Shown here: positions 20,557 through 29,758 of the stretch, piece after piece
How positions within the stretch are numbered: the first letter of the stretch is position 1
Layout of the letters: each line of letters begins with the position of its first letter
Source of the DNA: DATEPR01 sp036491115
GTDB lineage: Bacteria > Actinomycetota > Actinomycetes > Mycobacteriales > Pseudonocardiaceae
DNA length: 64,000 nt
Direction: 5' to 3'
Assembly (NCBI GenBank): GCA_036491115.1
Contig: DASXCQ010000068.1
Location: forward strand, 1 to 64,000
Notes under the pieces: model-generated
What the model was told of the DNA's origin: nothing
Databases searched by the model: none
The model's input: the letters and a program-made list of their open reading frames with translations, nothing else
Position numbers and translations under genes: made by a program

Positions 20557-20617
20557 CCGAACGACAGCGGCCGACCTGGTCGAATCCGTGGATTCGACCA
20601 GGTCAGCCGCTGTTCGG
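20557..20617. terminator. Bidirectional terminator hairpin between mihF and the response regulator gene
   Basis: A long inverted repeat: GACCTGGTCGAATCC pairs with GGATTCGACCAGGTC around a two-base centre, and the pairing continues outward (CAGCGGC with GCCGCTG, CCGAAC with TTCGG) with small bulges. It lies between two converging genes. Confidence 0.85.
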
Positions 20618-20620
20618 TGG

Positions 20621-21265
20621 TCAGGAGTTCAGATAGGCCAGCACGGCCAGGACCCGCCGGTTGTCGTCCGACGAGGGCGGTAGGTCCAGTTTGCTGAAGA
20701 TGTTGTTGGTGTGCTTGGCGATCGCCTTCTCGGTGACGAACAGCCGGCCGGCGATGGCCGTGTTGGAGCGGCCCTCGGCCATCAGCCCGAGCACTTCCCG
20801 TTCGCGGGGCGTCAGCCGGTGCAACGGCTCGTTGCCGGCGTTGCTGGCCAGGAGCTGGGCCACCACCTCCGGGTCCATCGCGGTGCCGCCGCCGGCCACC
20901 CGGCGCACGGCGTCGACGAACTGCTCCACGTTCGCCACCCGGTCCTTGAGCAGGTACCCGACCGCGCCCCGGCCGTCGGACAGCAGCTCACGGGCGTAGA
21001 GCTGCTCCACGTACTGCGACAGCACCAGCACCGGCAGGCCGGGCACCACCGCCCTGGCCTCGATGGCCGCGCGCAGCCCCTCGTCGGTGAAGGTCGGCGG
21101 CAGTCGCACGTCCACCACCGCCACGTCCGGCCGGTGCTCGACCAGCGCCCGCAGCAGCCCCGGACCGTTGTCCACCGCGTCGATCACGTCGAACCCGCTC
21201 GCGGTGAGCAGGCGGATCAGGCCGTCCCGGAGGAGGGCAAGGTCCTCGCCGAGGACAACTCGCAC
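20621..21265 (-). CDS. NarL/FixJ-family response regulator
   Basis: A 214-residue two-domain protein. The receiver domain has the acidic pair in VVLGEDLALLRDG, the phospho-accepting aspartate in DVAVVDVRLPPT, and the switch lysine in YLLKDRVANVEQF. The LuxR-type HTH at the end reads LTPREREVLGLMAEGRSN with KAIAKHTNNIFSKL. The GTG at 21265 is used because GGAGA stands five bases upstream. It lies inside the 3' end of the kinase gene (49-bp overlap), so the pair is tightly coupled. Confidence 0.93.
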   Translation of the reverse strand: MRVVLGEDLALLRDGLIRLLTASGFDVIDAVDNGPGLLRALVEHRPDVAVVDVRLPPTFTDEGLRAAIEARAVVPGLPVLVLSQYVEQLYARELLSDGRGAVGYLLKDRVANVEQFVDAVRRVAGGGTAMDPEVVAQLLASNAGNEPLHRLTPREREVLGLMAEGRSNTAIAGRLFVTEKAIAKHTNNIFSKLDLPPSSDDNRRVLAVLAYLNS

Positions 21266-22497
21266 GGCATCTCCATCGTCACGATCGTGGGCCCGCCGAC
21301 CGGGCTGGTGACCAGCATCGTGCCGTCGAACGCGGCCAGCCTGCGTTCGATGCCGTGCAGCCCGCCGCCCACCGGCTGGTGGGCACCGCCCCGCCCGTCG
21401 TCGCCGACCATCATGCCCAGCCGCCCGTCGGCGTGGGCCAACCGGATCCACGCGCTGGTGGCGCCGCTGTGCTTGGCCGCGTTGGTCAGCACCTCGGCCA
21501 CCGCGAAGTAGGCAGCCGACTCGACCGGCGCCGGTGGCCGGCCGGGCAGGTCCACCGTGACCTCCACCGGCAGCGGGTTGGCCAGGGCCAATGCCCGCAC
21601 CGCGCCGTCCAGGCCCCGGTCGGCCAGCACCGGCGGGTGGATGCCGCGCACCAGGTCACGCAGCTCGGCCAGGGCCAGGCCGGTCGCCTCCCGGGCCTCG
21701 GCGAGCAGTTCGCCCGCCGCGTTCGGATCGGAGGCGAGCACGTTCTCCGCCATGCCCAGGCTCATGCCCAGTGACACCAGCCGCGCCTGGGCGCCGTCGT
21801 GCAGGTCCCGCTCGATCCGGCGCAGTTCGGCGGCCTGGGTGTCGACCGTCTCCGCGCGCGACTCGGTGAGCTGCGCCACCCGGTCGGCCAGCCGGCTCTT
21901 CTCCGGCGGACCCAGACCCCAGCGGACCAGCCGGCCGTAGGCACGGAACAGCGGCCGCGTGGTGAACCGGAACAGCAGCAGGCACGCCGCGGCCAGCAGC
22001 ACGCCGACCGGGATGGCCGAGCCCAGGGTGGTCAGGTGCATGCTGCTGAAGTCCAGGTCGAGGTTCCTGGGCAGCAGCCCGATCAGCAGCGGCACGACCA
22101 CGGCGTACCAGACGGCGCTGGCCAGGAACGTGATCGGCAGCAGGGCCAGGAACAGGCCAGCGGTGCCGTTGACCAGCACCCAGAGCAGGTCCCGCCACGT
22201 CGCCGGGTCGGTCAGCATCGCCCGCACCCTGGCCAGCCTGCCCTGTTGCGGCAGCGGCCGGTACGGCCGGGCCACCGGTATGCCGAGCTTGCTGGTCACC
22301 CACAGGCGGTGCCAGTCGGTGATGCCGCGCAGCCACGGCACCGACATCAGCGTCAACGGAATGCCGACGGTGACCACCACCACAGCCGCCGACGTGACCA
22401 CGACACACAACACCGCCACCGCGACCATCGCCTGCAGTGACAGCGTGACGCCCCATCCGGCCAGCCGGACCGGCCCCGGCCGTCGCTCCCCAGTCAT
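21217..22497 (-). CDS. Sensor histidine kinase (HisKA_3 type)
   Basis: A 426-residue kinase partner of the NarL-type regulator. The first 190 or so residues contain two pairs of transmembrane segments separated by a short cytoplasmic loop, with almost no extracellular domain, so it probably senses the membrane or something within it. The phosphorylation site is in ERDLHDGAQARLVSLGMSLG. The ATP-binding domain has the N box AEVLTNAAKHSGA and glycine boxes GDDGRGGA and GGGLHGIERRL. The C-terminal tail is extended by the overlap with the regulator gene. Confidence 0.93.
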   Translation of the reverse strand: MTGERRPGPVRLAGWGVTLSLQAMVAVAVLCVVVTSAAVVVVTVGIPLTLMSVPWLRGITDWHRLWVTSKLGIPVARPYRPLPQQGRLARVRAMLTDPATWRDLLWVLVNGTAGLFLALLPITFLASAVWYAVVVPLLIGLLPRNLDLDFSSMHLTTLGSAIPVGVLLAAACLLLFRFTTRPLFRAYGRLVRWGLGPPEKSRLADRVAQLTESRAETVDTQAAELRRIERDLHDGAQARLVSLGMSLGMAENVLASDPNAAGELLAEAREATGLALAELRDLVRGIHPPVLADRGLDGAVRALALANPLPVEVTVDLPGRPPAPVESAAYFAVAEVLTNAAKHSGATSAWIRLAHADGRLGMMVGDDGRGGAHQPVGGGLHGIERRLAAFDGTMLVTSPVGGPTIVTMEMPCELSSARTLPSSGTA

Positions 22498-22589
22498 GGG
22501 ACCATTCTGTCCTGATCACCCGGTGCCTGTCGGTGGTTCTGGCACCACCATCGGCCCGGGGCGCAGCGCCCGCCGCGTAACATCACGAC

Positions 22590-23147
22590 ATGTTCAGCCC
22601 GGCGTATCCCATCCACACCGAACGGCTCTCGTTGCGGCCGTTCAGCATGGACGACCTCGACGCGGTGCATGCCATCCAGTCCCGTGAAGACGTGACCCGC
22701 TACCTGTACTGGGGACCGAGGGACCGCGCCGCGGTCCGGGAGACGCTGGCGCAGCGGGTGAACCAGCGGCGCATCGACGAGTTCAACGACCTGCTCGCCA
22801 TGGCCGTCGAGCTGCGCGCCACCGGCGAACTGGTCGGCACCGCGAACCTGGGCTGGGCCAGCGCAGAGCACGGCCAGGGCGAACTCGGCTACGTCCTGCA
22901 CCCCGACCACCACGGGCACGGTTACGCCACCGAGATCGCCATCGCCTTGCTGCGCCTGGGTTTCCAGGAGATCGGCATGCACCGGGTGTACGGCCGGTGC
23001 GATGGCCGCAACACCGCGTCGGCCAGGGTGATGGCGAAGGCCGGCATGCGCCTGGAGGCCCACCTGCGGGAGAACGAGTTCCTCAGGGGCGAGTGGACCG
23101 ACGAACTCGTCTACGCCCTCCTGGCCAAGGAATGGCAGCCCCGCTGA
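22590..23147 (+). CDS. GNAT-family N-acetyltransferase (RimJ/RimL-like)
   Basis: A 185-residue acetyltransferase. The N-terminal strand TERLSLRPFSMDDLDAV and the acetyl-CoA loop HPDHHGHGYATEIA (the Q/RxxGxG/A site) identify the RimJ/RimL branch, whose members acetylate protein N-termini or small amines. The C-terminal segment NTASARVMAKAGMRLEAHLRENEF is typical. The substrate cannot be inferred. It is a single-gene unit that converges on the pair of unknown genes with no gap (stop at 23147, next stop at 23148). Confidence 0.92.
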   Translation: MFSPAYPIHTERLSLRPFSMDDLDAVHAIQSREDVTRYLYWGPRDRAAVRETLAQRVNQRRIDEFNDLLAMAVELRATGELVGTANLGWASAEHGQGELGYVLHPDHHGHGYATEIAIALLRLGFQEIGMHRVYGRCDGRNTASARVMAKAGMRLEAHLRENEFLRGEWTDELVYALLAKEWQPR

Positions 23148-23690
23148 TCACGAGGACAGGGCGGCCATGATCCCCTTCGCCTCGGCGACCGCGTCCTTCG
23201 CCTTGGCGAGCTTGTCCAGTCCCACGTGATCTCCCTCGACGACCCACTTCTCGGGGTCGTTGTACCACCGGGGATTTTCCTCGTCCGGAACGTCGTCGTA
23301 TTCCTCGAACGTGACGTGGAACTTGAGTCCGTCGAACATGTCGGCCACCGTCTCGGCGATCGTCGCCGCGTAGCAACGGGCGCTGAGATGCTTCTTGTTG
23401 ATCGTCAGGTGCACCCACAGCGTCGTCGACTGGGACGGCACCTGCGTCTCCAGCTGCAAGAAGTAGGTGTTGTGCGCGCCCTTCGGCTTCTTCCACGGCG
23501 CACTCGTCACGATCTTGACCGCGTCCGCCCAGAGCTGATCCTGGTGCAGCTCCAGCGCGCTCTTCTGCGGCGGTTGTGGCACCGGCTTGGGCTTGGGCTT
23601 GGGTGTGGTCTTCGGCTTCTGCGTGACCTTGGTCTTCACCTGATCCTCGACCAGGGCGGCGTACGGGTTGCCGGCTTTCCAGTTGGTCAT
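23148..23690 (-). CDS. Protein of unknown function with a Lys/Pro-rich linker
   Basis: A 180-residue protein I do not recognise. The N-terminal segment TNWKAGNPYAAL is followed by an unusual stretch (residues about 18-45) of alternating Lys, Pro, Thr and Gln that must be flexible. The following domain contains TYFLQLETQVPSQSTTLW and FHVTFEEYDDVPDEENPRWY, which look like paired strands of a compact alpha/beta fold, and it ends in an Ala/Lys helix. No signal peptide or membrane segment. Its ATG overlaps the stop of the upstream gene (ATGA), so the two are made together. Confidence 0.85.
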   Translation of the reverse strand: MTNWKAGNPYAALVEDQVKTKVTQKPKTTPKPKPKPVPQPPQKSALELHQDQLWADAVKIVTSAPWKKPKGAHNTYFLQLETQVPSQSTTLWVHLTINKKHLSARCYAATIAETVADMFDGLKFHVTFEEYDDVPDEENPRWYNDPEKWVVEGDHVGLDKLAKAKDAVAEAKGIMAALSS

Positions 23691-24400
23691 CGCGCACTCC
23701 CTGCCGTCTGGGCCCGGACCGCCGCGGCGACCTCGGCCAGTTCTTCCTCGGTCAACTCGTCGGCGCCGGGAATGTTCTTGACGGCGTCCGCGATCGCCTC
23801 GTCGATCAGCCGGGTGGCGTCCTCGGGCGAGAGTTGGTCGATCGACGCCTGCTGGGCCGGCGCGTCCGGGTGGCTGGGCAGCCACTCCTCGATGAGCGCG
23901 TCGAGGTAGCCCTGGCTGCCCTCGGTGGCGTAGGTCGCCTCCCAGCCGGCACTCCACCGGTAGTCCAGTTGCTGGCCCAGGTACTCCCGCCACTGGTCGC
24001 CCCAACCCGTGGTCAGGCGCTCGACCTGCGTCTGGCTCAGCCAGCCGAAGCGGTCGGTGGCCGCGGTCCGCGCGCCCTGCTGCTCCGGGTAGAGCTCGTG
24101 GTAGAGCTGCCAGTACAGATCGGGCTGCCGCTCCAGGGTGGCCAGCAGGTCGGTCACCGGCGCGATGCCGTCACCGAACGACTCCAGGGTCTGCACGAAC
24201 TGCTCGACCTGCTCCGACGGGACCCCTCCCGCCGCGCCGCGTAACGCCGTGGCCAACTCGTCGACGGTCAGGTCCGGCCGGTCCGCCGGACACGCCTGCG
24301 CCAGCGCGGTGCGCCAGCTCTCCAACGCCTGCTCACTGTCCAGCCGGACGGCCGACATGAACGCCTCGACACGCTCGTCCAATCCAGGGACCACGCCCAC
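23687..24400 (-). CDS. Acidic helical protein of unknown function, coupled to the Lys/Pro-linker protein
   Basis: A 237-residue protein I do not recognise. It is acidic and mostly helical, with many Trp and Tyr residues in the middle (YWQLYHELYPEQ, LTTGWGDQWREYLGQQLDYRW). The C-terminus is a Glu/Ala-rich helix. There is no signal peptide, membrane segment or catalytic motif. It is translationally coupled to the basic-linker protein that follows. The opposite charge of the two suggests that they bind each other, but this is inference. Confidence 0.85.
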   Translation of the reverse strand: MGVVPGLDERVEAFMSAVRLDSEQALESWRTALAQACPADRPDLTVDELATALRGAAGGVPSEQVEQFVQTLESFGDGIAPVTDLLATLERQPDLYWQLYHELYPEQQGARTAATDRFGWLSQTQVERLTTGWGDQWREYLGQQLDYRWSAGWEATYATEGSQGYLDALIEEWLPSHPDAPAQQASIDQLSPEDATRLIDEAIADAVKNIPGADELTEEELAEVAAAVRAQTAGSAR

Positions 24401-24565
24401 GATGCGTCTCCTCCCACTCGCCTACCGGCCAGCCTCACTCCCGCCGGCACCACGGTGTTGCGCGTCGAGGGAGCGATGACGGCCGGATTGACTGCGTGAA
24501 GCGGCAGTGGAGATCAGGAGCGGCCCCGGACACGGGCGGTGCCGGCCGGGGCCGATAATTGCCGG

Positions 24566-24928
24566 GTGCTCCACCCGCTCGACACCGTCCTGCTCGTCGC
24601 GTCGCTACTGTGCGCCGTCTGGTCCCTGGTGCTGCTGATGCTGACCCGGCCGGTGGGCAGGCGCTGGCTGCTGGGCGCGCTGGGCGTGATCGAGCTCGGG
24701 CTGCTGGTGCTCGCGGTGGCCGGGGTGGTCGAACTGGTGACCACCCAGCGGCACGTGTCCGGCGTGACGTTCGTCGGCTACCTGATCGCCGGGCTGGTGC
24801 TCCTGCCGGCCGCCGTGTGGTGGGCGTTGACCGAGCGCAGCCGGTGGGGCATCGGCGTCCTGCTGATCGGCTGCGTCGTCATACCTGTCATCATCGTGCG
24901 CATGAACCAGGTGTGGTCCGGTGGCTGA
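24566..24928 (+). CDS. Small integral membrane protein, four helices
   Basis: A 120-residue protein with four hydrophobic segments filling almost its whole length, and no recognised family. The GTG at 24566 is chosen because GATAAT at 24554-24559 sits seven bases before it and no Shine-Dalgarno is present, which suits a leaderless transcript. The longer reading from 24539 adds only MPAGADNCR. It overlaps the next membrane-protein gene by 8 bp. Confidence 0.8.
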   Translation: MLHPLDTVLLVASLLCAVWSLVLLMLTRPVGRRWLLGALGVIELGLLVLAVAGVVELVTTQRHVSGVTFVGYLIAGLVLLPAAVWWALTERSRWGIGVLLIGCVVIPVIIVRMNQVWSGG

Positions 24929-25349
24929 GCAGCAGCAACAGCGGGCGGCGACCCGCAGCGGGCCGGGTCGGCTGCTGATCGCGGTGTACGCGATCTTCGC
25001 GCTGGCCGCGACCGCCCGCTCCGCGGTGCAGATCGCCACGAAGTTCCACGAGGCGCCGCTGGCCTACGTGCTGTCCGCCGTGGCCGCGGTGTTCTACATC
25101 GTCGCGACCGTCTGCCTCGCCCGCGGCAGCGCCACGTCCCGCCGCGTCGCCACGATCTCGTGCACGGTGGAACTGATCGGTGTGCTCGCGGTGGGCACGG
25201 CGAGCGTGCTGGCGCCCAGCGCGTTTCCAGACTCGACGGTGTGGTCGCTCTACGGCGACGGCTACGGGTTCGTCCCCGTCGTGCTCCCGATCCTGGGCCT
25301 GTGGTGGATCCGCCACACGTCCCGGATCGCCGCCCCGGCCCCGGCCTAG
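24921..25349 (+). CDS. Small integral membrane protein, four helices
   Basis: A 142-residue protein with four hydrophobic segments and short polar ends. The first helix (LLIAVYAIFALAATARSAVQI) and the end (PVVLPILGLWWIRHTSR) resemble conserved actinobacterial membrane proteins of unknown role, but I cannot name a family. GTG start within the last codons of the preceding membrane-protein gene, so the two form a coupled pair. A 20-bp gap separates it from the aldo/keto reductase, which may be cotranscribed. Confidence 0.82.
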   Translation: MAEQQQQRAATRSGPGRLLIAVYAIFALAATARSAVQIATKFHEAPLAYVLSAVAAVFYIVATVCLARGSATSRRVATISCTVELIGVLAVGTASVLAPSAFPDSTVWSLYGDGYGFVPVVLPILGLWWIRHTSRIAAPAPA

Positions 25350-25369
25350 GGCGTGCGAGGATGCCGCGC

Positions 25370-26380
25370 ATGACTTTCGTGGCGGCGTCCGACCGGTACT
25401 CGTCGATGGACTATCGCCGCTGTGGCCGCAGCGGTCTGCTGCTGCCGGCGGTGGCGTTGGGGCTGTGGCACAACTTCGGGCCGGACCGGTCGGCCGAGAC
25501 CCAGCGGGCCGTGTTGCGCAGGGCGTTCGACCTCGGTGTCACACACTTCGACCTGGCCAACAACTACGGCCCGCCGCCGGGTGCCGCCGAGAGCGCGCTG
25601 GGCCGGGCGCTGGTCGAGGATTTCGCGCCGTACCGGGACGAACTGGTGATCTCCACCAAGGCGGGCTACGACATGTGGCCCGGCCCGTACGGCGAATGGG
25701 GTTCCCGCAAGTACCTGCTGGCCAGCCTGGACCAGTCGCTGCGCAGGCTCGGCCTGGACTACGTCGACGTGTTCTACTCGCACCGCCCCGATCCGGACAC
25801 CCCGCTGGCCGAGACGATGGGCGCGCTGGACACGGCGGTGCGGTCGGGCCGGGCGCTGTACGCCGGGATCTCCAACTACGACGCCGAGCAGACCAGGCAG
25901 GCGACCGCGATCCTGCGCGACCTGGGTACTCCCCTGCTCACCCAGCAGGTGGCGTACTCGATGTTCGACCGCACGCCGGAGCCCGCGGTCCTGCCGGCGA
26001 TCGGTGAGCTGGGCATCGGCTGTGTCGCGTACTCGCCACTGGCCCAGGGCATGCTGACCGACCGCTACACCGACGGCGTGCCCGACGGGTCGCGGGCGGC
26101 GACGTCACCGTTCCTGACCCGCGATCAGCTCACCGCGGACCGGCTGGCCAGGGTGCGCGCGCTGAACCACATCGCGGCCGAACGTGGGCAGTCGCTGGCC
26201 CAGCTGGCGCTCGCCTGGGTGCTGCGCCTGCCGGCCGTCACGTCGGCGGTGATCGGGGCGAGCGGCGTGGCACAGCTCGAGGACTGTGTCTCCGCCGTGG
26301 CGAATCTGGCCCTGACCGACGACGAGCTGGCGGAGATCGACCGGTACGCGGCCGGATCCGGTGCCGACATCCGGGCTTGA
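25370..26380 (+). CDS. Aldo/keto reductase (L-glyceraldehyde-3-phosphate reductase type)
   Basis: A 336-residue NADPH-dependent reductase. The catalytic tetrad is visible as Asp and Tyr in FDLANNYGPPPG, Lys in ISTKAGYDMWPGPYG, and His in FYSHRPDPDTP. The MWPGPYGEWGSRKYL segment marks the YghZ/MgrA subgroup, which reduces small aldehydes and methylglyoxal in enteric bacteria. The cofactor-binding end is intact (VIGASGVAQLEDCV). ATG 25370 is preferred because GAGG stands nine bases upstream. ATG 25361 is the alternative. Confidence 0.93.
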   Translation: MTFVAASDRYSSMDYRRCGRSGLLLPAVALGLWHNFGPDRSAETQRAVLRRAFDLGVTHFDLANNYGPPPGAAESALGRALVEDFAPYRDELVISTKAGYDMWPGPYGEWGSRKYLLASLDQSLRRLGLDYVDVFYSHRPDPDTPLAETMGALDTAVRSGRALYAGISNYDAEQTRQATAILRDLGTPLLTQQVAYSMFDRTPEPAVLPAIGELGIGCVAYSPLAQGMLTDRYTDGVPDGSRAATSPFLTRDQLTADRLARVRALNHIAAERGQSLAQLALAWVLRLPAVTSAVIGASGVAQLEDCVSAVANLALTDDELAEIDRYAAGSGADIRA

Positions 26381-26388
26381 CGCAATTC

Positions 26389-26403
26389 GTTGTCGGCGAC
26401 AAC
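26389..26403. promoter_or_regulatory. Perfect MarR-type operator upstream of the glucodextranase-marR operon
   Basis: GTTGTCGGCGACAAC is a perfect 15-bp palindrome (7-base arms, one central base) 38 bp before the start codon of the glucodextranase. The only plausible partner is the MarR protein encoded directly after that enzyme. A TTGACG lies just before it (26377-26382). Confidence 0.75.
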
Positions 26404-26441
26404 ATATCCACGCCTGCCTTCGGCTGGGAGGGGACGCGGCT

Positions 26442-29400
26442 ATGTGGTCAGCGACGACCAGGCTCGGTACGGCGATCGCGGCGATCGCGCTCACCCTCAC
26501 CGCCGTCCCCGCGGCGGCGGCCCCGCCCACCGGCGCACCACCGGGCGCTCCCGGCGCGCCGTCGTTCTTCGACCTGGCCCGCAAGGACTGCGTCGGCACG
26601 GCGGCGAACAGCCGGTCCAACGTCTGGTACACGGTCGCGGGCGGGGTGCTGTCCGACGTCTACGAGCCGACCGTCGACAACACGAACGTCGGCACCCTGC
26701 AGTACGTGGTCACCGACGGCCACGGCTTCACCGACCTGCAGACCCGCGACCTGACCTACACGGTGGCCGCCGACCCGACCGGCATGGCATGCACGGTCAC
26801 CGCGACCAGCGCCCGGCACGGCTACCAGCTCGTCACCACCTACGTCACCGACCCGGACCGGGACACGGTCGTCATGCACACCCAGGTGCGCGCCACCCGG
26901 GGCAGCCACACCGACGTCGACGCGCTGCACGTGTACGCGCGGCTGGACGCGCACGTGAACGGCAACGGCGGCGGTGGCACCGACAACGGCGGCGCGGACT
27001 CCGGCGTGGTCACGTCCACCGGGCCGGCGGTGTTCGACACCGGCACGGTCAGCCAGGCGGCCAACCGCGACTACGCCGTGCCGACGTTCCTGGCACTGCG
27101 GTCGACCGGCCGGGGTGCCGCGACCGTCGGCTACGCCGGCACCGCGAGCGACGGCCTGACCTCGCTGGACGCCACCCACACGCTGGGCGCCACGTCGGCG
27201 AGCGCACCGAACGGACATATCGTCGCGGTATCCGACGTGACGCCGAGGCACGGCGGCGACATCACGCTCGCGCTCGGCTTCGGCCGCACCCAGCAGGCCG
27301 CGACCGGCACGGCGGGCGCGTCGCTGGCCAGGTCGTTCGGCGCCACGGCGACCGCCTACCAGCAGGGCTGGCGGGCCTACGACCGGACGCTGCGGCAGCC
27401 ACCGAAGCGCCTGCCCGGCGTCGGCGCCACCGATGTGGCCGCGCACTACTTCCTGTCGGCGAACGTGCTGAAAGCCAGTGAGGACAAGACGTTCCCCGGT
27501 GCGATCGCCGCGTCGCTGGCCAGCCCGTGGGGTCAGGCGGTGAACGCGGGCACGCTCGTGGGCGGCAAGCCGGTGTACTTCGGGTCGTACCGCGAGGTGT
27601 TCTCCCGGGACACCTACGAGGTGTTCACCGGGCTGCTCGCCGACGGCGACCTGGCCACCGCCCGCGACACGGCCCGGTTCCTGCTGGAGCGCCAGCAACT
27701 GGCCGACGGCCGTATCCCACGCAACTCGCTGCTCAACGGCAAGGCCGCGCCGGACACCGGTGGCGACCAACTGGACGAGACCGCCTACCCGATCCTGATG
27801 GCATACCAGTCCGGCCTCGGCGGGGACACCGCCCTGTGGGCCGACCACATCAGGCCGGCCGCCGACTTCCTGGTCGCGCACGGGCCGAGCTTCGGCGTGG
27901 AGCGGTGGGAGGAGCAGTCCGGGTTCTCGCCGTCCACCATCGCCGCCGAGATCGCCGGCCTGACCGCGGCGTCGACCATCGCGGCCCGGCACGGCGACCC
28001 GCAGCGGGCGCAGGTCTACCAGGCCACCGCGGACGACTTCCAGCGCCAGATCAAGGACTGGACCGTCACCACGACCGGACCGGACGGGCCGCGCTACTTC
28101 ATCCGGCTGTCCAAGACCGGCGACCCGAACGCGGCGATCACCTACAACCTGGGCAACGGCGGCTCGACCGTCGACCAGCGCCAGGTGATCGACGGCGGCT
28201 TCCAGGAACTGGTGCGACTGGGCGAACTGCCGGCTACCGATCCCGACGTGACGGCCTCGCTTGCGGTGCTGGACAAGCAGATCTCGGTCGGCACGCCCAG
28301 CGGCACCGGTTTCTACCGGTACGGCACGTCGGCGGCGGACGGCAGCGCGGACGGCTACGGCGACTGCTTCCAGCCCAGCCAGACCTCGTGCACCGGGCAG
28401 GGCAGGCCGTGGCCGACGACGAACACCGGCACCGGGCACCTGTGGCCGGTGCTGTCCGGTGAGCGCGCCGAGTCCGACATCGCCACCGGCGACCCGGCGG
28501 CCGCCGGTGGACTGCTCGCCGCCATGACCAGGTTCTCATCCGGGGTCGGCCTGGTGCCGGAGCAGGCGTGGGAGGACCCCGACCTGCCGGCGTCCCCGTT
28601 CGGCAGCGACCCGGCGACGGCGTCGATCGGCTTCACCGACGGCGGCGCGGCCGGTTCGGCGTCCCCGCTGTCCTGGGCGCAGGGCCAGGAGGTCCGGCTG
28701 ATCACCGACCTGGGCAGCGGCCGGATCGGCGAGCGGCCCGACGTCACCACCGACCGCTACGTCCTGCACGCGCCACCGGCGAACGTGCCGGTCACCCTGA
28801 CCTCCCCGGCGGCGGGCGGCACGGTGGAGAGCTCCGGTACCACTGTCACCGGCAGCACGGCGCCGGGCGCGCGGGTGGTGGTCGAGTCGGCGGACGTGGA
28901 CACCGGCGCGGCAGCCACCACGGTCGCCACGACGGCGGCCCCGGACGGCTCGTTCAGCGCCACCGTGCCGATCGGGTTCGGCACCGACGTGCTCACCGCG
29001 ACCTCGGCCGCGCACGGCGGCACCGGCTACGCACAGGTCAGCGTCGTCGGCGACATCGTCGGTGGCACAACGGTTCTGGACGTCACCGACCCGTCGAGCG
29101 ACGACAACGGGCCGGGCACCTTCCAGTACCCGACGGCACCGGACTTCACCGCGGGCTCGTTCGACATCACCCGCTTCCAGGTGATCACCCTGGGTTCGGC
29201 GGTCTTTCTCCGGACCACCCTGCGCACGCTCACCCCGACGTTCGGCAACGTGATGGGCGCGCAGCTGCTGGACGTCTACCTGAACGCGCCCGGCGCCACC
29301 GCGACGTCCACGTCGGCGGCGTTCCCGAGCCGGAACTACTCGGTGGACCCATGGAGCCAACGCATCGAGGTGCAGGGCTTCGCGGCACCGGTCTGGCAGG

Positions 29401-29756
29401 ACGCCAACGGCGACTCCCTTGGTACGCCCGCGGTCGTGGCGTCCACGGTGGCGAGGACGATCACCGTCGCGCTGCCCGCGGCCACGTTCGGCACGCCGGC
29501 GAGCGGGTGGTCGTTCGCCGAGGTGCTGACCGGACAGGACGGGTTCAGTGCCGACCAGGCGAGAGCGTTCACCGCGACACCACAGGACTTCTCGTTCGGC
29601 GTGTGCGCGGCGAACGACTCCGATCCGGTGTGTGCCGCCGATCCGGGCACCGTGCCCAAGGCGATGGACGTGTTGACGCCGGACGGGGTCGGCCAGGCCA
29701 CCGAGTTGGACCCGACTGCCGGTCCGGTGACCGTCCGGGCATTGCGGGTCGGCTAG
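26442..29756 (+). CDS. Secreted glycoside hydrolase family 15 enzyme, glucodextranase-like
   Basis: An exported protein of 1104 residues. A signal peptide (about residues 1-26, ending VPAAAA) is followed by an N-terminal beta-domain, a GH15 (alpha/alpha)6 catalytic domain (about 330-760), and C-terminal beta-domains, the last resembling the glucodextranase binding module. This is the order known for Arthrobacter glucodextranase, which releases glucose from the ends of alpha-1,6-glucans; an alpha-1,4 preference cannot be excluded. Candidate catalytic glutamates are in RWEEQSGFSP (near 489-490) and LSGERAE (near 674). ATG 26442 has GGAGG about ten bases upstream; the frame open before it overlaps the reductase gene. 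A MarR gene follows after 2 bp. Confidence 0.92.
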   Translation: MWSATTRLGTAIAAIALTLTAVPAAAAPPTGAPPGAPGAPSFFDLARKDCVGTAANSRSNVWYTVAGGVLSDVYEPTVDNTNVGTLQYVVTDGHGFTDLQTRDLTYTVAADPTGMACTVTATSARHGYQLVTTYVTDPDRDTVVMHTQVRATRGSHTDVDALHVYARLDAHVNGNGGGGTDNGGADSGVVTSTGPAVFDTGTVSQAANRDYAVPTFLALRSTGRGAATVGYAGTASDGLTSLDATHTLGATSASAPNGHIVAVSDVTPRHGGDITLALGFGRTQQAATGTAGASLARSFGATATAYQQGWRAYDRTLRQPPKRLPGVGATDVAAHYFLSANVLKASEDKTFPGAIAASLASPWGQAVNAGTLVGGKPVYFGSYREVFSRDTYEVFTGLLADGDLATARDTARFLLERQQLADGRIPRNSLLNGKAAPDTGGDQLDETAYPILMAYQSGLGGDTALWADHIRPAADFLVAHGPSFGVERWEEQSGFSPSTIAAEIAGLTAASTIAARHGDPQRAQVYQATADDFQRQIKDWTVTTTGPDGPRYFIRLSKTGDPNAAITYNLGNGGSTVDQRQVIDGGFQELVRLGELPATDPDVTASLAVLDKQISVGTPSGTGFYRYGTSAADGSADGYGDCFQPSQTSCTGQGRPWPTTNTGTGHLWPVLSGERAESDIATGDPAAAGGLLAAMTRFSSGVGLVPEQAWEDPDLPASPFGSDPATASIGFTDGGAAGSASPLSWAQGQEVRLITDLGSGRIGERPDVTTDRYVLHAPPANVPVTLTSPAAGGTVESSGTTVTGSTAPGARVVVESADVDTGAAATTVATTAAPDGSFSATVPIGFGTDVLTATSAAHGGTGYAQVSVVGDIVGGTTVLDVTDPSSDDNGPGTFQYPTAPDFTAGSFDITRFQVITLGSAVFLRTTLRTLTPTFGNVMGAQLLDVYLNAPGATATSTSAAFPSRNYSVDPWSQRIEVQGFAAPVWQDANGDSLGTPAVVASTVARTITVALPAATFGTPASGWSFAEVLTGQDGFSADQARAFTATPQDFSFGVCAANDSDPVCAADPGTVPKAMDVLTPDGVGQATELDPTAGPVTVRALRVG

Positions 29757-29758
29757 CC

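Noticed and set aside
20621..21451. Longer start (21451) for the response regulator
   Set aside because: The extra N-terminus is antisense-like Arg/Gly sequence inside the kinase gene; GTG 21265 has a good ribosome site and gives a standard receiver domain.
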